Shown here in pieces: positions 9,480-18,571 of a stretch of DNA of 64,000 nucleotides. A program made the position numbers and the translations under genes. The stretch's first letter is position 1. Each line of letters opens with the position of its first letter. A model generated the notes under the pieces. The model was not told the origin of the DNA, did not search any database, and saw only the letters and a program-made list of their open reading frames with translations. The stretch is taken from positions 124,001-188,000 of the forward strand of contig NZ_JAFFJT010000024.1 of NCBI RefSeq assembly GCF_016924665.1, in the 5' to 3' direction. This stretch comes from Nocardioides sp. SYSU D00038 (GTDB lineage Bacteria; Actinomycetota; Actinomycetes; Propionibacteriales; Nocardioidaceae).

Positions 9480-9665
9480 ATGGCGAAGACTGCGCTCAAG
9501 GTCAAGGCTGCCAAGAAGCCGAAGTTCGCGGTGCGGGGCTACACCCGCTGCCAGCGCTGCGGCCGCCCCAAGGCCGTCTACCGCAAGTTCGGCCTGTGCC
9601 GGATCTGCCTGCGCGAGATGGCGCACCGCGGCGAGCTGCCCGGCGTCACCAAGTCCTCCTGGTGA
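9480..9665 (+). CDS. rpsN: 30S ribosomal protein S14, zinc-binding form (type Z)
   Basis: 61 aa. Two CxxC knuckles, CQRC and CRIC, 12 residues apart, mark the short zinc-dependent S14. Actinobacteria often keep a second, zinc-free S14 elsewhere under Zur control; none is in this window. Starts one base after the rplE stop. A 77-nt spacer to rpsH follows. Confidence 0.98.
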   Translation: MAKTALKVKAAKKPKFAVRGYTRCQRCGRPKAVYRKFGLCRICLREMAHRGELPGVTKSSW

Positions 9666-9742
9666 CCACCAGGTTCCACGACCGCTGAAGGTCGCGTTCC
9701 CGCTGAGGGGCGCGAAACCGCAGAAGAGAGAGAACAACCGCA

Positions 9743-10150
9743 ATGACGATGACTGACCCGATCGCAGACATGCTCACGCGTCTGCGCAACGCCAACCAGG
9801 CGTACCACGACGCGGTCACCATGCCGTACAGCAAGCTCAAGCAGGGCGTGGCCGAGATCCTCAAGGCCGAGGGCTACATCACGTCCTACGACGTGGCGGA
9901 GCCGGCCGAGGGCGAGGTCGGCAAGACGCTGACCATCACCCTCAAGTACGGCCGCAACCGCGAGCGCTCCATCGCCGGCGTGCGCCGCATCAGCAAGCCC
10001 GGCCTGCGGGTCTACGCCAAGCACACGGGTCTCCCGAAGGTGCTCGGCGGACTGGGGGTCGCGATCATCTCGACCAGCCAGGGCCTGCTCACCGACCGCC
10101 AGGCGAACCAGAAGGGCGTGGGTGGGGAAGTCCTCGCCTACGTCTGGTAG
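9743..10150 (+). CDS. rpsH: 30S ribosomal protein S8
   Basis: 135 aa, starting [20 protein letters not shown] and ending [19 protein letters not shown], both canonical. S8 binds 16S helix 21 and in E. coli is the translational repressor of the spc operon. Two nearby ATGs (9743 and 9749) are possible; [10 protein letters not shown] is the usual annotated form. Only a weak purine run precedes it. Confidence 0.97.
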   Translation: MTMTDPIADMLTRLRNANQAYHDAVTMPYSKLKQGVAEILKAEGYITSYDVAEPAEGEVGKTLTITLKYGRNRERSIAGVRRISKPGLRVYAKHTGLPKVLGGLGVAIISTSQGLLTDRQANQKGVGGEVLAYVW

Positions 10151-10178
10151 CCCGAGACCGAGATAGGAGAACAACAGC

Positions 10179-10718
10179 ATGTCGCGCATTGGCAAGCTCC
10201 CCGTCGCGGTCCCGTCCGGTGTCGACGTGGCCATCGACGGCCCCGTGGTGACGGTGAAGGGCCCCAAGGGCACCCTGAGCCACACCGTGGCCGAGCCGAT
10301 CGTCGTCGAGCAGGGTGAGGGCGTCCTCGACGTCAAGCGCCCCGACGACCACAGGATCAGCAAGTCGCTCCACGGCCTGACCCGCACCCTGGTCAACAAC
10401 ATGGTCGTCGGCGTCACCGAGGGCTACGAGAAGAAGCTCGAGATCGTGGGCGTCGGCTACCGCGTCCTGTCCAAGGGCCCGACCCAGCTGGAGTTCCAGC
10501 TGGGCTACTCCCACCCGATCATCTTCGACGCGCCGGAGGGCATCACCTTCACGGTCGACGGTCCCACCCGGCTCGGCGTCGTCGGCATCGACAAGCAGCT
10601 CGTCGGCGAGGTCGCCGCGAACATCCGGAAGCTGCGCAAGCCCGAGCCCTACAAGGGCAAGGGTGTGCGCTACTCCGGCGAGCACGTCCGCCGCAAGGTC
10701 GGAAAGGCTGGTAAGTGA
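10179..10718 (+). CDS. rplF: 50S ribosomal protein L6
   Basis: 179 aa, starting [19 protein letters not shown], with the duplicated L6 fold and the C-terminal [21 protein letters not shown]6 sits near the sarcin-ricin loop and factor-binding site. AGGAG lies 11 nt before the ATG. Confidence 0.98.
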   Translation: MSRIGKLPVAVPSGVDVAIDGPVVTVKGPKGTLSHTVAEPIVVEQGEGVLDVKRPDDHRISKSLHGLTRTLVNNMVVGVTEGYEKKLEIVGVGYRVLSKGPTQLEFQLGYSHPIIFDAPEGITFTVDGPTRLGVVGIDKQLVGEVAANIRKLRKPEPYKGKGVRYSGEHVRRKVGKAGK

Positions 10719-10720
10719 CC

Positions 10721-11104
10721 ATGGCGATCTCACTGTCGAACAACAAGCACACCGCAGCGCGCACCAAGTCGCGCCTGCGCCGTCAGGTCCGGGGACGCAA
10801 GAAGGTCGCCGGCACCGCCGAGCGTCCGCGTCTCGTGGTCACCCGGTCGGCCAAGCACATCACCGTCCAGGTCGTCGACGACCTCGTCGGCAAGACCCTC
10901 GCGTACGCGTCGACCATGGAGGCCGACCTGCGTGCGGTCTCCGGCGACAAGACCGAGAAGGCCAAGAAGGTCGGCGAGCTCGTCGCCGAGCGGGCCAAGG
11001 CCGCTGGAGTCGAGGGCGTGGTCTTCGACCGCGCCGGCAACAAGTACCACGGCCGCATCGCGGCCCTTGCCGATGGCGCCCGCGAGGGCGGCCTGACGTT
11101 CTGA
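10721..11104 (+). CDS. rplR: 50S ribosomal protein L18
   Basis: 127 aa, with [19 protein letters not shown] and the C-terminal [21 protein letters not shown]18 binds 5S rRNA with L5. ATG at 10721 is preferred because MAISL is the usual actinobacterial beginning; a GTG at 10715 overlapping the rplF stop would add two residues and is 7 nt from GGAAAGG, so it remains possible. Confidence 0.94.
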   Translation: MAISLSNNKHTAARTKSRLRRQVRGRKKVAGTAERPRLVVTRSAKHITVQVVDDLVGKTLAYASTMEADLRAVSGDKTEKAKKVGELVAERAKAAGVEGVVFDRAGNKYHGRIAALADGAREGGLTF

Positions 11105-11135
11105 ACGCAGACGCGAAGAGAGAAGAGGAAAAGTC

Positions 11136-11750
11136 ATGAGCGGAGCCCAGCGCGGACAGCGCGGGGGTGGCGAGCGCCGAGGCCGCGACGACCGTCGCGG
11201 TGGCCAGGCCGCCGACAAGACCGCCTACATCGAGCGCGTCGTTGCGATCAACCGTGTGGCCAAGGTCGTGAAGGGTGGACGTCGCTTCAGCTTCACCGCC
11301 CTGGTCGTCGTCGGTGACGGTGACGGCCTGGTCGGCGTCGGCTACGGCAAGGCCAAGGAGGTGCCCGCGGCGATCGCCAAGGGTGTCGAGGAGGCGAAGA
11401 AGGCATTCTTCCGCGTCCCCCGCATCCAGGGCACCATCCCGCACCCGGTCCAGGGCGAGAAGGCCGCCGGCGTGGTCATGCTGCGCCCGGCCGCGCCCGG
11501 TACCGGTGTGATCGCGGGTGGCCCGGTGCGCGCCGTCCTCGAGTGCGCCGGCATCCACGACATCCTGAGCAAGTCGCTCGGGTCGTCCAACCAGATCAAC
11601 ATCGTGCACGCGACCGTCGAGGCGCTGCGCATGCTCGAGCAGCCCGAGGCCGTGGCCGCTCGGCGTGGCCTGACGGTGGAGGAGGTCGCTCCGGCGGCCC
11701 TGCTCCGGGCGCGTGCCGAGGGTGCGGCGGCTGCCGCGGAGGTGTCGTGA
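11136..11750 (+). CDS. rpsE: 30S ribosomal protein S5
   Basis: 204 aa. A basic, Gly/Arg-rich N-terminal tail of about 30 residues precedes [20 protein letters not shown], the double-stranded-RNA-binding part. The C-terminal domain contains [20 protein letters not shown]5 is important for decoding fidelity. Stop overlaps rpmD by 1 nt. Confidence 0.97.
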   Translation: MSGAQRGQRGGGERRGRDDRRGGQAADKTAYIERVVAINRVAKVVKGGRRFSFTALVVVGDGDGLVGVGYGKAKEVPAAIAKGVEEAKKAFFRVPRIQGTIPHPVQGEKAAGVVMLRPAAPGTGVIAGGPVRAVLECAGIHDILSKSLGSSNQINIVHATVEALRMLEQPEAVAARRGLTVEEVAPAALLRARAEGAAAAAEVS

Positions 11751-11932
11751 TGGCGCAGCTCAAGGTCCAGCAGAAGAAGTCCTCGATCGGCTGCAAGGCC
11801 AACCAGCGCGAGACCCTGCGCTCGCTCGGCCTCAAGCGGATCGGCGACACCGTCGTCAAGGAGGACCGCCCGGAGATCCGGGGCATGGTCCAGACCGTCC
11901 GTCACCTCGTGACGGTCGAGGAGGTGGAGTGA
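11750..11932 (+). CDS. rpmD: 50S ribosomal protein L30
   Basis: 60 aa, full length, with [20 protein letters not shown] and [18 protein letters not shown]. Overlaps the rpsE stop by one base and lies 1 nt before rplO. Confidence 0.96.
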   Translation: MAQLKVQQKKSSIGCKANQRETLRSLGLKRIGDTVVKEDRPEIRGMVQTVRHLVTVEEVE

Positions 11933-11933
11933 C

Positions 11934-12374
11934 ATGACGCTCAAGCTGCACAACCTGCGTCCTGCTCCCGGTGCCAAGACCGCCAAGACCCGCGTGGGTC
12001 GCGGTGAGGGCTCGAAGGGCAAGACCTCCGGTCGCGGTACCAAGGGCACCAAGGCCCGCAACCAGGTCCCGGTCGCCTTCGAGGGTGGCCAGATGCCGAT
12101 CCACATGCGGCTCCCGAAGCTCAAGGGCTTCCGGAACCCGTTCAAGGTGGAGTTCCAGGTCGTCAACCTCGACCGGATCAACGAGCTGTTCCCCGAGGGC
12201 GGCACGGTGTCGGTCGACGACCTGGTCGCCAAGGGCGCGGTGCGCAAGAACCAGCCCGTCAAGGTGCTCGGCCAGGGCTCGATCTCGGTCAAGGTGGACG
12301 TGAGCGCCCAGGCGTTCTCCTCCTCGGCCAAGGAGAAGATCGAGGCCGCCGGCGGCAGCACCACCCTGGTCTGA
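11934..12374 (+). CDS. rplO: 50S ribosomal protein L15
   Basis: 146 aa. The N-terminal basic extension ([20 protein letters not shown]) and [18 protein letters not shown] are hallmark segments of L15, a late 50S assembly protein. It is the last ribosomal gene before secY, from which it is separated by an unusual homopolymer tract. Confidence 0.98.
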   Translation: MTLKLHNLRPAPGAKTAKTRVGRGEGSKGKTSGRGTKGTKARNQVPVAFEGGQMPIHMRLPKLKGFRNPFKVEFQVVNLDRINELFPEGGTVSVDDLVAKGAVRKNQPVKVLGQGSISVKVDVSAQAFSSSAKEKIEAAGGSTTLV

Positions 12375-12639
12375 CCGACCAGGAACCCGTGCGGGACCAC
12401 GTCGGGAGGGGCGGGGGGGGGGGGGGGGGGGCGGGGGGCCCCCCCCCCCCCCCAACCCACCCACCCCGCCCACGGGGGGTGGGGCGCGGTGGGACTGACC
12501 AGCAGCCCGCCCGCGCCCCTTCTGCACCCGGACGGGCACCACGCCCCTGCCCGCACCACACCCCTGTTAGGCTTCCGGAGGTTCTTGGCCGGTCGTCTGC
12601 AAGGGCCCTGCATCAAGCTGTGAGAAAGAGGATCTTGTC
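12375..12639. other. rplO-secY intergenic region with extreme G/C homopolymers
   Basis: 265 bases with no gene. At 12413-12431 there are 19 G, then C, then six G (12433-12438), directly followed by 15 C (12439-12453); further C-rich and G-rich runs continue to about 12500. The G and C tracts can fold into one very stable hairpin, and the G runs could form a quadruplex. It may act as a partial terminator or translational control between rplO and secY, or the exact run lengths may be an assembly or sequencing error. ORFs through it (for example Pro/Gly runs) are artefacts. Confidence 0.7.
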
Positions 12640-13935
12640 GTGCTAGGCGCCTTCGCCAACGCGTTCCGCACCCCGGACCTGCGCAAGAAGCTGCTGTTCG
12701 TCCTGGGGATCATCGTGATCTTCCGTGCGGGCTCGCAGATCCCCGCTCCCGGCGTCAACGTCTCGAACGTCCAGCAGTGCATCGACCAGGTGGACAACAG
12801 CGGGATCTACAACCTGATCAACCTGTTCTCCGGCGGGGCGCTCCTGCAGCTGACGATCTTCGCGCTCGGGATCATGCCCTACATCACCGCCAGCATCATC
12901 CTGCAGCTGCTCGTCGTGGTCATCCCGCGGCTCGAGGCGCTGAAGAAGGAGGGCCAGGCGGGCCAGGCGAAGATCACGCAGTACACCCGCTACCTCACGC
13001 TCGGCCTCGCGCTGCTGCAGGCCACCGGCATCGTGGCGCTCGCCCGCTCCGGCAACCTGCTCCAGAACTGCACGCGCGACCTGCTCCACGACAACAACAC
13101 CCAGACCTTCCTGGTCATGGTCGTCACCATGACCGCCGGCACCGCGGTGATCATGTGGCTCGGCGAGCTCATCACCGACCGCGGCATCGGCAACGGCATG
13201 TCGATCCTGATCTTCTGCCAGGTCGTCGCGACCTTCCCGGCCGCGCTGTGGCAGGTCGGCCAGCAGCAGGGCTGGTGGACCTTCGCGATCGTGCTGGCCA
13301 TCGGCCTCGTCATCGTCGCCGGCGTCATCTTCATCGAGCAGGCGCAGCGCCGGATCCCGGTGCAGTACGCCCGCCGGATGGTCGGCCGCAAGATGTTCGG
13401 CGGCTCCTCGACCTACATCCCGCTCAAGGTCAACCAGGCCGGCATCATCCCCGTCATCTTCGCCTCGTCGCTGCTCTACCTGCCGGCGATGGCGGCCCAG
13501 TTCAACGCGAACAGCACGTCCGGTTGGGTCCGCTGGATCAACGACTACTTCGTCCGCGGCGACCACCCGCTCTACATGCTCACCTTCTTCGCGCTGATCG
13601 TCTTCTTCACCTACTTCTACGTGTCGATCACCTTCAACCCCACAGAGGTGGCCGACAACATGAAGAAGTACGGCGGCTTCATCCCCGGGATCCGGGCGGG
13701 CAAGCCGACCGAGGACTACCTGTCCTACGTCCTGTCCCGCATCACGCTGCCGGGCGCGCTGTACCTCGGTCTGATCTCGCTCATCCCGCTGATCGCCCTG
13801 GTGCTCATCAACGCCAACCAGAACTTCCCGTTCGGCGGCACCTCGATCCTCATCATGGTGGGTGTCGCGCTGGACACGGTGAAGCAGATCGAGAGCCAGC
13901 TCCAGCAGCGCAACTACGAAGGATTCCTCCGCTAA
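12640..13935 (+). CDS. secY: preprotein translocase subunit SecY
   Basis: 431 aa, standard length, with about ten hydrophobic segments. Recognisable parts: the plug-proximal FRAGSQIPAPGVNV, NLFSGGALLQLTIFALGIMP, the conserved RIPVQYARRMVGR loop, and FIPGIRAGKPTEDYL. It is the pore of the Sec translocon in the cytoplasmic membrane. GTG start; AGAGG lies about 8 nt upstream. adk starts on the base after its TAA, so the two are coupled. Confidence 0.97.
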   Translation: MLGAFANAFRTPDLRKKLLFVLGIIVIFRAGSQIPAPGVNVSNVQQCIDQVDNSGIYNLINLFSGGALLQLTIFALGIMPYITASIILQLLVVVIPRLEALKKEGQAGQAKITQYTRYLTLGLALLQATGIVALARSGNLLQNCTRDLLHDNNTQTFLVMVVTMTAGTAVIMWLGELITDRGIGNGMSILIFCQVVATFPAALWQVGQQQGWWTFAIVLAIGLVIVAGVIFIEQAQRRIPVQYARRMVGRKMFGGSSTYIPLKVNQAGIIPVIFASSLLYLPAMAAQFNANSTSGWVRWINDYFVRGDHPLYMLTFFALIVFFTYFYVSITFNPTEVADNMKKYGGFIPGIRAGKPTEDYLSYVLSRITLPGALYLGLISLIPLIALVLINANQNFPFGGTSILIMVGVALDTVKQIESQLQQRNYEGFLR

Positions 13936-14511
13936 ATGAGGCTGATCATCATGGGTCCCCCGGGTGCCGGGAAGGGGACCCAGGCGAAGTTCATCGCCGA
14001 GCACTTCGGGATCCCCGCGATCTCGACCGGGGACATCTTCCGCGCCAACGTGTCCCAGGGCACGCCGCTCGGCGTGGAGGCACAGCGCTACATGGACGCC
14101 GGGGAGTACGTGCCCGACGAGGTCACCAACCTCATGGTCCGCAACCGGATCGACGAGCCGGACGCCGAGCCGGGCTTCCTCCTCGACGGCTACCCCCGCA
14201 CCCTCGCGCAGGTCGAGGAGCTCGACGGGATGATCAAGTTCACCGGTCACGCCCTCGACGCCGTCGTGGTGCTCACCGTCGACCAGGACGAGATCGTCCA
14301 ACGGCTGCTGCAGCGGGCCCAGGTAGAGGGTCGCGCCGACGACACCGAGGACGTCATCCGGCGGCGGCAGGAGGTCTACACCGACCAGACCGCGCCGCTG
14401 ATCGAGGTCTACCGCGACCGCGGCCTGATCCACGAGGTCGACGGCATGGGCGAGGTCTCCGAGGTCACCCAGCGGATCTTCGCCGCCCTCGACGACCTGC
14501 CGCAGAGCTAG
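13936..14511 (+). CDS. adk: adenylate kinase
   Basis: 191 aa. P-loop [10 protein letters not shown] at residues 7-16, the AMP-binding segment [10 protein letters not shown], and [13 protein letters not shown]. The LID is short and lacks zinc-binding Cys, the short-form bacterial enzyme. It interconverts ATP + AMP and 2 ADP. Begins immediately after secY; map follows 8 nt later, the classic secY-adk-map order. Confidence 0.97.
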   Translation: MRLIIMGPPGAGKGTQAKFIAEHFGIPAISTGDIFRANVSQGTPLGVEAQRYMDAGEYVPDEVTNLMVRNRIDEPDAEPGFLLDGYPRTLAQVEELDGMIKFTGHALDAVVVLTVDQDEIVQRLLQRAQVEGRADDTEDVIRRRQEVYTDQTAPLIEVYRDRGLIHEVDGMGEVSEVTQRIFAALDDLPQS

Positions 14512-14519
14512 GCCTGGCG

Positions 14520-15338
14520 TTGGGCTTCCTCGACCGCGGCGTCGAGATCAAGTCGCCCGAGCAGGTCGACGTGATGCGGCGCGCCGGCCTCGTGGTCGGC
14601 GAGACGCTCGAGGTGCTGCGCGGCGCCGTACGGCCCGGGATCACCACGGCCGAGCTCGACACGATCGCCGAGGACAGCATCCGCAGCCGGGGCGCGACGC
14701 CGTCGTTCCTCGGCTACCAGGGGTTCCCGGCCTCGATCTGCGCCTCGGTCAACGACGAGGTGGTCCACGGCATCCCCGGCTCGCGCGAGCTGGCGCTGGG
14801 CGACGTGGTCTCGCTCGACTGCGGCGCGATCGTCGACGGCTGGCACGGCGACGCGGCGATCACCGTCACCGTCGGTCCGGTGCCGCCCGAGGTCGCCGAG
14901 CTGGTGCGGGTGACCGAGGAGGCGATGTGGCGCGGGATCGCCGCCGCCCGCCCCGGCGGCCGGGTCACCGACATCTCCCACGCCGTGGAGAGCCACGTGC
15001 GCTCGCAGGGCGACTACGGCATCCTCGAGGACTACACCGGCCACGGCATCGGGTCGCAGATGCACCTGGCCCCCGACGTCCCGAACGTCGGCCGCCCGGG
15101 CCGCGGGCCGCGGCTGGTGGAGGGTCTGGCCCTCGCGGTGGAGCCGATGGTCACCCTCGGCGGCAAGCACACCGACCTGCTCGACGACGACTGGACCGTG
15201 GTCACCCGCGACGGCTCCTGGGCCGCCCACTCCGAGCACACCTTCACGCTGACCGCCACCGGCACCTGGGTGCTCACGGCCCTCGACGGCGGCGAGGCCG
15301 CCCTCACCGCCCTCGGCGTCCCCTTCGGCGGCCGCTGA
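14520..15338 (+). CDS. map: methionine aminopeptidase type I
   Basis: 272 aa. Metal-binding residues appear in order: DCGAIVDGWHGDA (two Asp), TGHGIGSQMH (His), EPMVTLG (Glu) and HSEHTF (Glu). It removes initiator Met from nascent proteins. The likely start is TTG at 14520 with a weak AGG 7 nt upstream; no ATG lies closer than codon 19, which would cut into the conserved SPEQVDVMRRAGLVVGETL helix. The frame stays open upstream through adk, which is a shadow. Confidence 0.93.
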   Translation: MGFLDRGVEIKSPEQVDVMRRAGLVVGETLEVLRGAVRPGITTAELDTIAEDSIRSRGATPSFLGYQGFPASICASVNDEVVHGIPGSRELALGDVVSLDCGAIVDGWHGDAAITVTVGPVPPEVAELVRVTEEAMWRGIAAARPGGRVTDISHAVESHVRSQGDYGILEDYTGHGIGSQMHLAPDVPNVGRPGRGPRLVEGLALAVEPMVTLGGKHTDLLDDDWTVVTRDGSWAAHSEHTFTLTATGTWVLTALDGGEAALTALGVPFGGR

Positions 15339-15344
15339 GCATCC

Positions 15345-16235
15345 CGGTGGTCGAGCAGCGAGCGCCAGCGAGCGTCGTCGAGACCCGGTGAGCCGAACGC
15401 CCTCCCTGTAGTGGGCGACTCCGCGAACGGGGCTCGGGCGAGTGCTGACTGGGGGACGGTGTGATCCGGCGGGCGGGTGACTGTTGGTGATGTGGGGTGC
15501 GGGGTGCCGCGCGTGGGTGGGGCACTGCGGCCGCTGCGCGCCGGACGTCGTTCGGCACTCGTTGCCGTGTCGCCGGACTCTGCCCTGCGGTTCCCCAAGG
15601 TCCGCTTCGGCGCCACGCCGCCGTCTACGTGCCGAACGCCGCCCTTCACTCCGCCGCCTCCGTGCCGGCGGCCCGGCACGCCGGCGGGTGAACGGGCGCG
15701 TACCGCTGGTCGAGCAGCGAGCGCCAGCGAGCGTCGTCGAGACCCCGTACGCCGACACTCTCCGTCCCCACCGGGGGGCGGTCGGCCGGCGGGGGTTTCG
15801 AGACAGTTGCTAGCGCAACTTCCTCAACCACCGGCGCTTGCGCTGGTCGAGGTGCGAAGGCCGCTAGGCCTGAGCCTCGAGACCCCGTACGACGAGAACC
15901 CTCCCGTTCCCACCGGGGGGCGTTCGGCCGGCGGGGGTTTCGAGGCTCGCTTCGCTCGCACCTCAACCAGCGCAGGGCGCCAGCTTGCGCTGGTCGAGGT
16001 GCGAAGGCCGCTAGGCCTGAGCCTCGAGACCCGGTGAGCCGACAGCCCTCCGGTGGGAGCGGGAGGGCGGTCGGCCGGCGGGGGTTTCGAGACAGTTGCT
16101 AGCGCAACTTCCTCAACCAGCGCAGCGCGGGTCGGCGTTCGGGTGCGGGTTTTCGAGGCTCGCTCCGCTCGCACCTCAACCGGCGCGGGGCGAGCACCCG
16201 TCACGGCTCGACCCCGTACGACGGGGTACCGGCCG
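15345..16235. repeat. intergenic hairpin-repeat tract 1
   Basis: Between map and the terC leader there is no gene but a run of imperfect palindromes of a few types. All share arms of the form GGTYGAGG...YCTCGARACC with differing middles: AGTTGC-GCTA-GCAACT, GGCC-GCTA-GGCC, or a CAGCGAGCGCCAGCGAGCG middle. Between them stand GCC-GAACGCCCTCC/GGAGGGCGTTC-GGC type stems. The same units recur at 35.7, 52.5 and 57.2 kb. A longer element (copy 1) is nested at 15399-15703. ORFs in the tract translate the repeats and are not genes. Confidence 0.85.
15399..15703. repeat. long intergenic element, copy 1 (about 305 bp)
   Basis: Near-identical block also found at 52527-52784 and 57355-57658. Its most conserved part carries inverted arms CGTTCGGCAC (15549-15558) and GTGCCGAACG (15629-15638), 80 bp apart. 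Between them is a small CGGCG-CCA-CGCCG hairpin. No open frame is shared by the three copies. Could be a structured RNA, a small non-autonomous mobile element or a chromosomal interspersed repeat. Confidence 0.8.
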
Positions 16236-16269
16236 GACCTCGGTTTCCTCCGGGTGGTCGCTGCATGGG

Positions 16270-16400
16270 AGGATGGGAACGCAGGAGGGGAGTACTCCTT
16301 TCGCTGCGGACTCGTCAGCACGAACGCCCTCGAGGCGCTCCGGGTCCGTGGGTCGCCCGGCGGGTCCGGGCGGCGGAAGAGACCTCAGGCGCCCAGCCGT
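16270..16400 (+). ncRNA. candidate terC leader RNA (cis-regulatory)
   Basis: The leader of terC contains the palindromic GGAGTACTCC (16288-16297), CGGACTCGTCAGCACGAACG, and a hairpin with arms CGCCCGG (16354-16360) and CCGGGCG (16366-16372) followed by CGGAAGAGACCTC. From memory this matches the 'terC' RNA motif reported upstream of terC genes in actinobacteria, a candidate regulatory RNA of unknown ligand. Exact limits are estimated. A covariance-model search would settle it. Confidence 0.6.
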
Positions 16401-16425
16401 CCCCAACCTGCAGGAGCTAGAACAC

Positions 16426-17430
16426 GTGGAGATCTCCGGACTCGAGTGGGCCATCACGATCGGCGTCACCGTCGCGGTGCTGCTGTTCGACGTGGTCGTC
16501 ATCGCCCGCAAGCCGCACGAACCCTCGCTGAAGGAGTGCGCGGCGTACCTCTCCGTCTACGTCGGCGCCGCGATCGCCTTCGGTGCCTGGGTGTGGACCA
16601 GCCACGGCCACGACTACGGCGTGGAGTTCTACACCGGCTGGCTGGTCGAGTACAGCCTCTCGGTCGACAACCTGTTCGTCTTCATCGTGCTGATGGCCGC
16701 GCTCAAGGTGCCCCGCAAGTACCAGCAGGAGGCCCTGATGGTGGGCATCATCCTGGCGCTGGTCTTCCGCGGCATCTTCATCGCGATCGGCTACACGCTG
16801 GTCGAGAACTTCTCGTGGGTCTTCTACATCTTCGGCGCCTTCCTCATCTACACCGCGGTCGGGCTGGTGCGCAGCTACCGCAACCACGAGGAGGAGCACC
16901 CCGAGGACAACAAGCTGGTGAAGTTCGCGCAGCGGCGGCTCAACGTCGCCGAGGACTACCGCGGCCTGACGCTCTGGTGGCGCGAGAACGGCGTCCGGGT
17001 GTTCTCCCCGATGCTGATCGTGATCCTGGCCCTCGGCGCGACCGACATCCTGTTCGCCCTCGACTCGATCCCGGCGATCTTCGGCATCACCCAGGAGCCC
17101 TACCTGGTCTTCACGGCCAACGTGTTCGCCCTGATGGGCCTGCGGCAGCTCTACTTCCTGCTGGGCGGCCTGCTCAAGCGCCTGATCTACCTCTCGCTCG
17201 GCCTGGCCTTCATCCTCGCCTGGATCGGCGTGAAGCTGATCATCCACGCGCTCTACAAGAGCCACGTGCTCGACTGGGAGGTGCCGACCCTGGCCAGCCT
17301 CGCCGTCATCATCGTCACCCTGGCGATCACGGCCGTCGCCAGCCTGTCCCGCTCTCGCAGCCTCGACAGCGGCGGCACCCCCGACGCCGAGGAGGTGGCG
17401 CCGCCGCCCCCGCCGGCGCCGCCGCATTGA
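16426..17430 (+). CDS. TerC family integral membrane protein
   Basis: 334 aa, about nine hydrophobic segments. The two conserved acidic motifs of TerC/Alx proteins are present: VEYSLSVDNLFVFIVLM and LGATDILFALDSIPAIFGI. Relatives export Mn2+ or protect against metal, tellurite or pH stress, and some help metalate secreted enzymes. GTG at 16426 is chosen because AGGAG (16412-16416) lies 9 nt upstream and the hydrophobic protein starts there; the open frame further upstream is leader and repeat. Likely controlled by the structured leader. C-terminus is Pro-rich. Confidence 0.92.
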   Translation: MEISGLEWAITIGVTVAVLLFDVVVIARKPHEPSLKECAAYLSVYVGAAIAFGAWVWTSHGHDYGVEFYTGWLVEYSLSVDNLFVFIVLMAALKVPRKYQQEALMVGIILALVFRGIFIAIGYTLVENFSWVFYIFGAFLIYTAVGLVRSYRNHEEEHPEDNKLVKFAQRRLNVAEDYRGLTLWWRENGVRVFSPMLIVILALGATDILFALDSIPAIFGITQEPYLVFTANVFALMGLRQLYFLLGGLLKRLIYLSLGLAFILAWIGVKLIIHALYKSHVLDWEVPTLASLAVIIVTLAITAVASLSRSRSLDSGGTPDAEEVAPPPPPAPPH

Positions 17431-17481
17431 CGCTGGAGCAGCGCCGGAATAGCGACGAGGCGGCTCGGCGTTCTGACAGGG

Positions 17482-18525
17482 ATGGCTGACTTCCCGCACC
17501 TCTCCGTCCTCGACCTGGTCCCGGTCCGCACCGACCAGACCAGCGCCGACGCCGTGGCCGCCTCGCTCGCGCTGGCCCGCACCGCCGACGCGCTCGGCTA
17601 CCACCGCTACTGGGTGGCCGAGCACCACAACATGCCGGCGGTCGCGGCCACCAACCCGCCCGTGCTGATCGGCCTGGTCGCCGGTGCGACCGAGCGGATC
17701 CGGGTGGGCTCGGGCGGCGTGATGCTGCCCAACCACGCCCCGCTGGTGGTCGCCGAGCAGTTCGCGCTGCTCGAGGCGGCGTTCCCGGGCCGGATCGACC
17801 TCGGTATCGGCCGGGCCCCGGGCACCGACCCGGTCACCGGCTGGGCGCTGCGGCACGGCGCCGGGGGAGTCACCGACGAGGCGGTCAGCCGCTTCCCGCA
17901 GTACGTCGACGACGTGCTCACCATGATGGAGCCGGCCGGCGCCGGGATGACCGTCCAGGGCCGCACGCACACGCTGCGCGCGACCCCGGCGGCCACCTCG
18001 GTGGCGCAGGTCTGGCTGCTCGGGTCGTCGGACTACTCCGCGCAGCTGGCGGCCGAGAAGGGCCTGCCCTACGTCTTCGCCCACCACTTCTCCGGGCAGG
18101 GCACCGCCCAGGCGCTGTCGATCTACCGCACCGGGTTCCGGGCCTCGCCCGAGCTCGACGCCCCCACGACCTTCCTCACGGTCAACGCGGTGGTGGCCGA
18201 GACCGAGGAGGAGGCGCTGCGACGGGCCCGCCCGCAGGAGCTGATGATGCTCGCGCTGCGCAGCGGCCAGCGCCTCGACCCGCAGCTGCTGGTCGAGGAG
18301 GCCGAGAAGGTCGAGGTCGCCGAGGGCCAGCGCGGACTGATCAGCGCGATGCGCGCGCCGTGGGTGATCGGCGACGCCGAGACCGCGCGCGCCGAGATCG
18401 CCCGCCTCGCCGAGGAGCACGGCGTCGACGAGGTGATGGTCAACCCCGTCGCCGGGGCCCACGTCGGCACCGAGCCGCGGCTGAGCCCGGCCCGCGAGGA
18501 GACGCTCCGCCTCCTGGCGGGCTGA
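17482..18525 (+). CDS. LLM-class flavin-dependent oxidoreductase
   Basis: 347 aa, luciferase-like fold: FPHLSVLDLVPVRTDQTSAD at the start, YHRYWVAEHHNMPAVAATNP, GGVMLPNHAPLVVAEQFALLE, and PGRIDLGIGRAPGTDP are diagnostic of the MsnO8/YhbW-like subgroup of flavin monooxygenases. Reaction and substrate unknown. It follows terC by 51 nt on the same strand. It is unusual for this gene and terC to stand between map and infA. Confidence 0.9.
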   Translation: MADFPHLSVLDLVPVRTDQTSADAVAASLALARTADALGYHRYWVAEHHNMPAVAATNPPVLIGLVAGATERIRVGSGGVMLPNHAPLVVAEQFALLEAAFPGRIDLGIGRAPGTDPVTGWALRHGAGGVTDEAVSRFPQYVDDVLTMMEPAGAGMTVQGRTHTLRATPAATSVAQVWLLGSSDYSAQLAAEKGLPYVFAHHFSGQGTAQALSIYRTGFRASPELDAPTTFLTVNAVVAETEEEALRRARPQELMMLALRSGQRLDPQLLVEEAEKVEVAEGQRGLISAMRAPWVIGDAETARAEIARLAEEHGVDEVMVNPVAGAHVGTEPRLSPAREETLRLLAG

Positions 18526-18532
18526 AGCGACC

Positions 18533-18558
18533 CCGGCGGATTCGTCATTCCCCGCCGG
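18533..18558 (+). terminator. hairpin after the oxidoreductase gene
   Basis: Arms CCGGCGG (18533-18539) and CCGCCGG (18552-18558) around a 12-nt loop, 8 nt after the stop codon. No T run follows, as is common in high-GC actinobacteria. It probably separates the oxidoreductase transcript from the infA operon. Confidence 0.45.
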
Positions 18559-18565
18559 TTGCCCC

Positions 18566-18571
18566 TAGACT
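18566..18571 (+). promoter_or_regulatory. candidate -10 box TAGACT for the infA-rplQ operon
   Basis: TAGACT fits the actinobacterial TANNNT consensus and lies about 230 nt before infA, leaving a long leader. The leader (18580-18790) is GC-rich with several inverted repeats but no recognised motif. No clear -35 box. Confidence 0.35.

Noticed and set aside
12389..12646. Short ORFs with poly-Gly or poly-Pro over the G/C tract
   Set aside because: They are translations of homopolymers, not conserved proteins.
12643..15338. 596-aa minus frame and 853-aa plus frame over secY, adk and map
   Set aside because: The minus frame is antisense, and the plus frame is out of frame with secY and adk and becomes real only where it enters map.
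15477..16321. ORFs in repeat tract 1 (and likewise in tracts 2-4)
   Set aside because: They encode repeated Leu/Val/Arg/Ser strings that recur in several frames because the DNA units are repeated and palindromic.
16417..18462. 681-aa minus-strand frame opposite terC and the LLM oxidoreductase
   Set aside because: Asp/Gly/Arg/His-rich antisense shadow typical of high-GC third-position bias.
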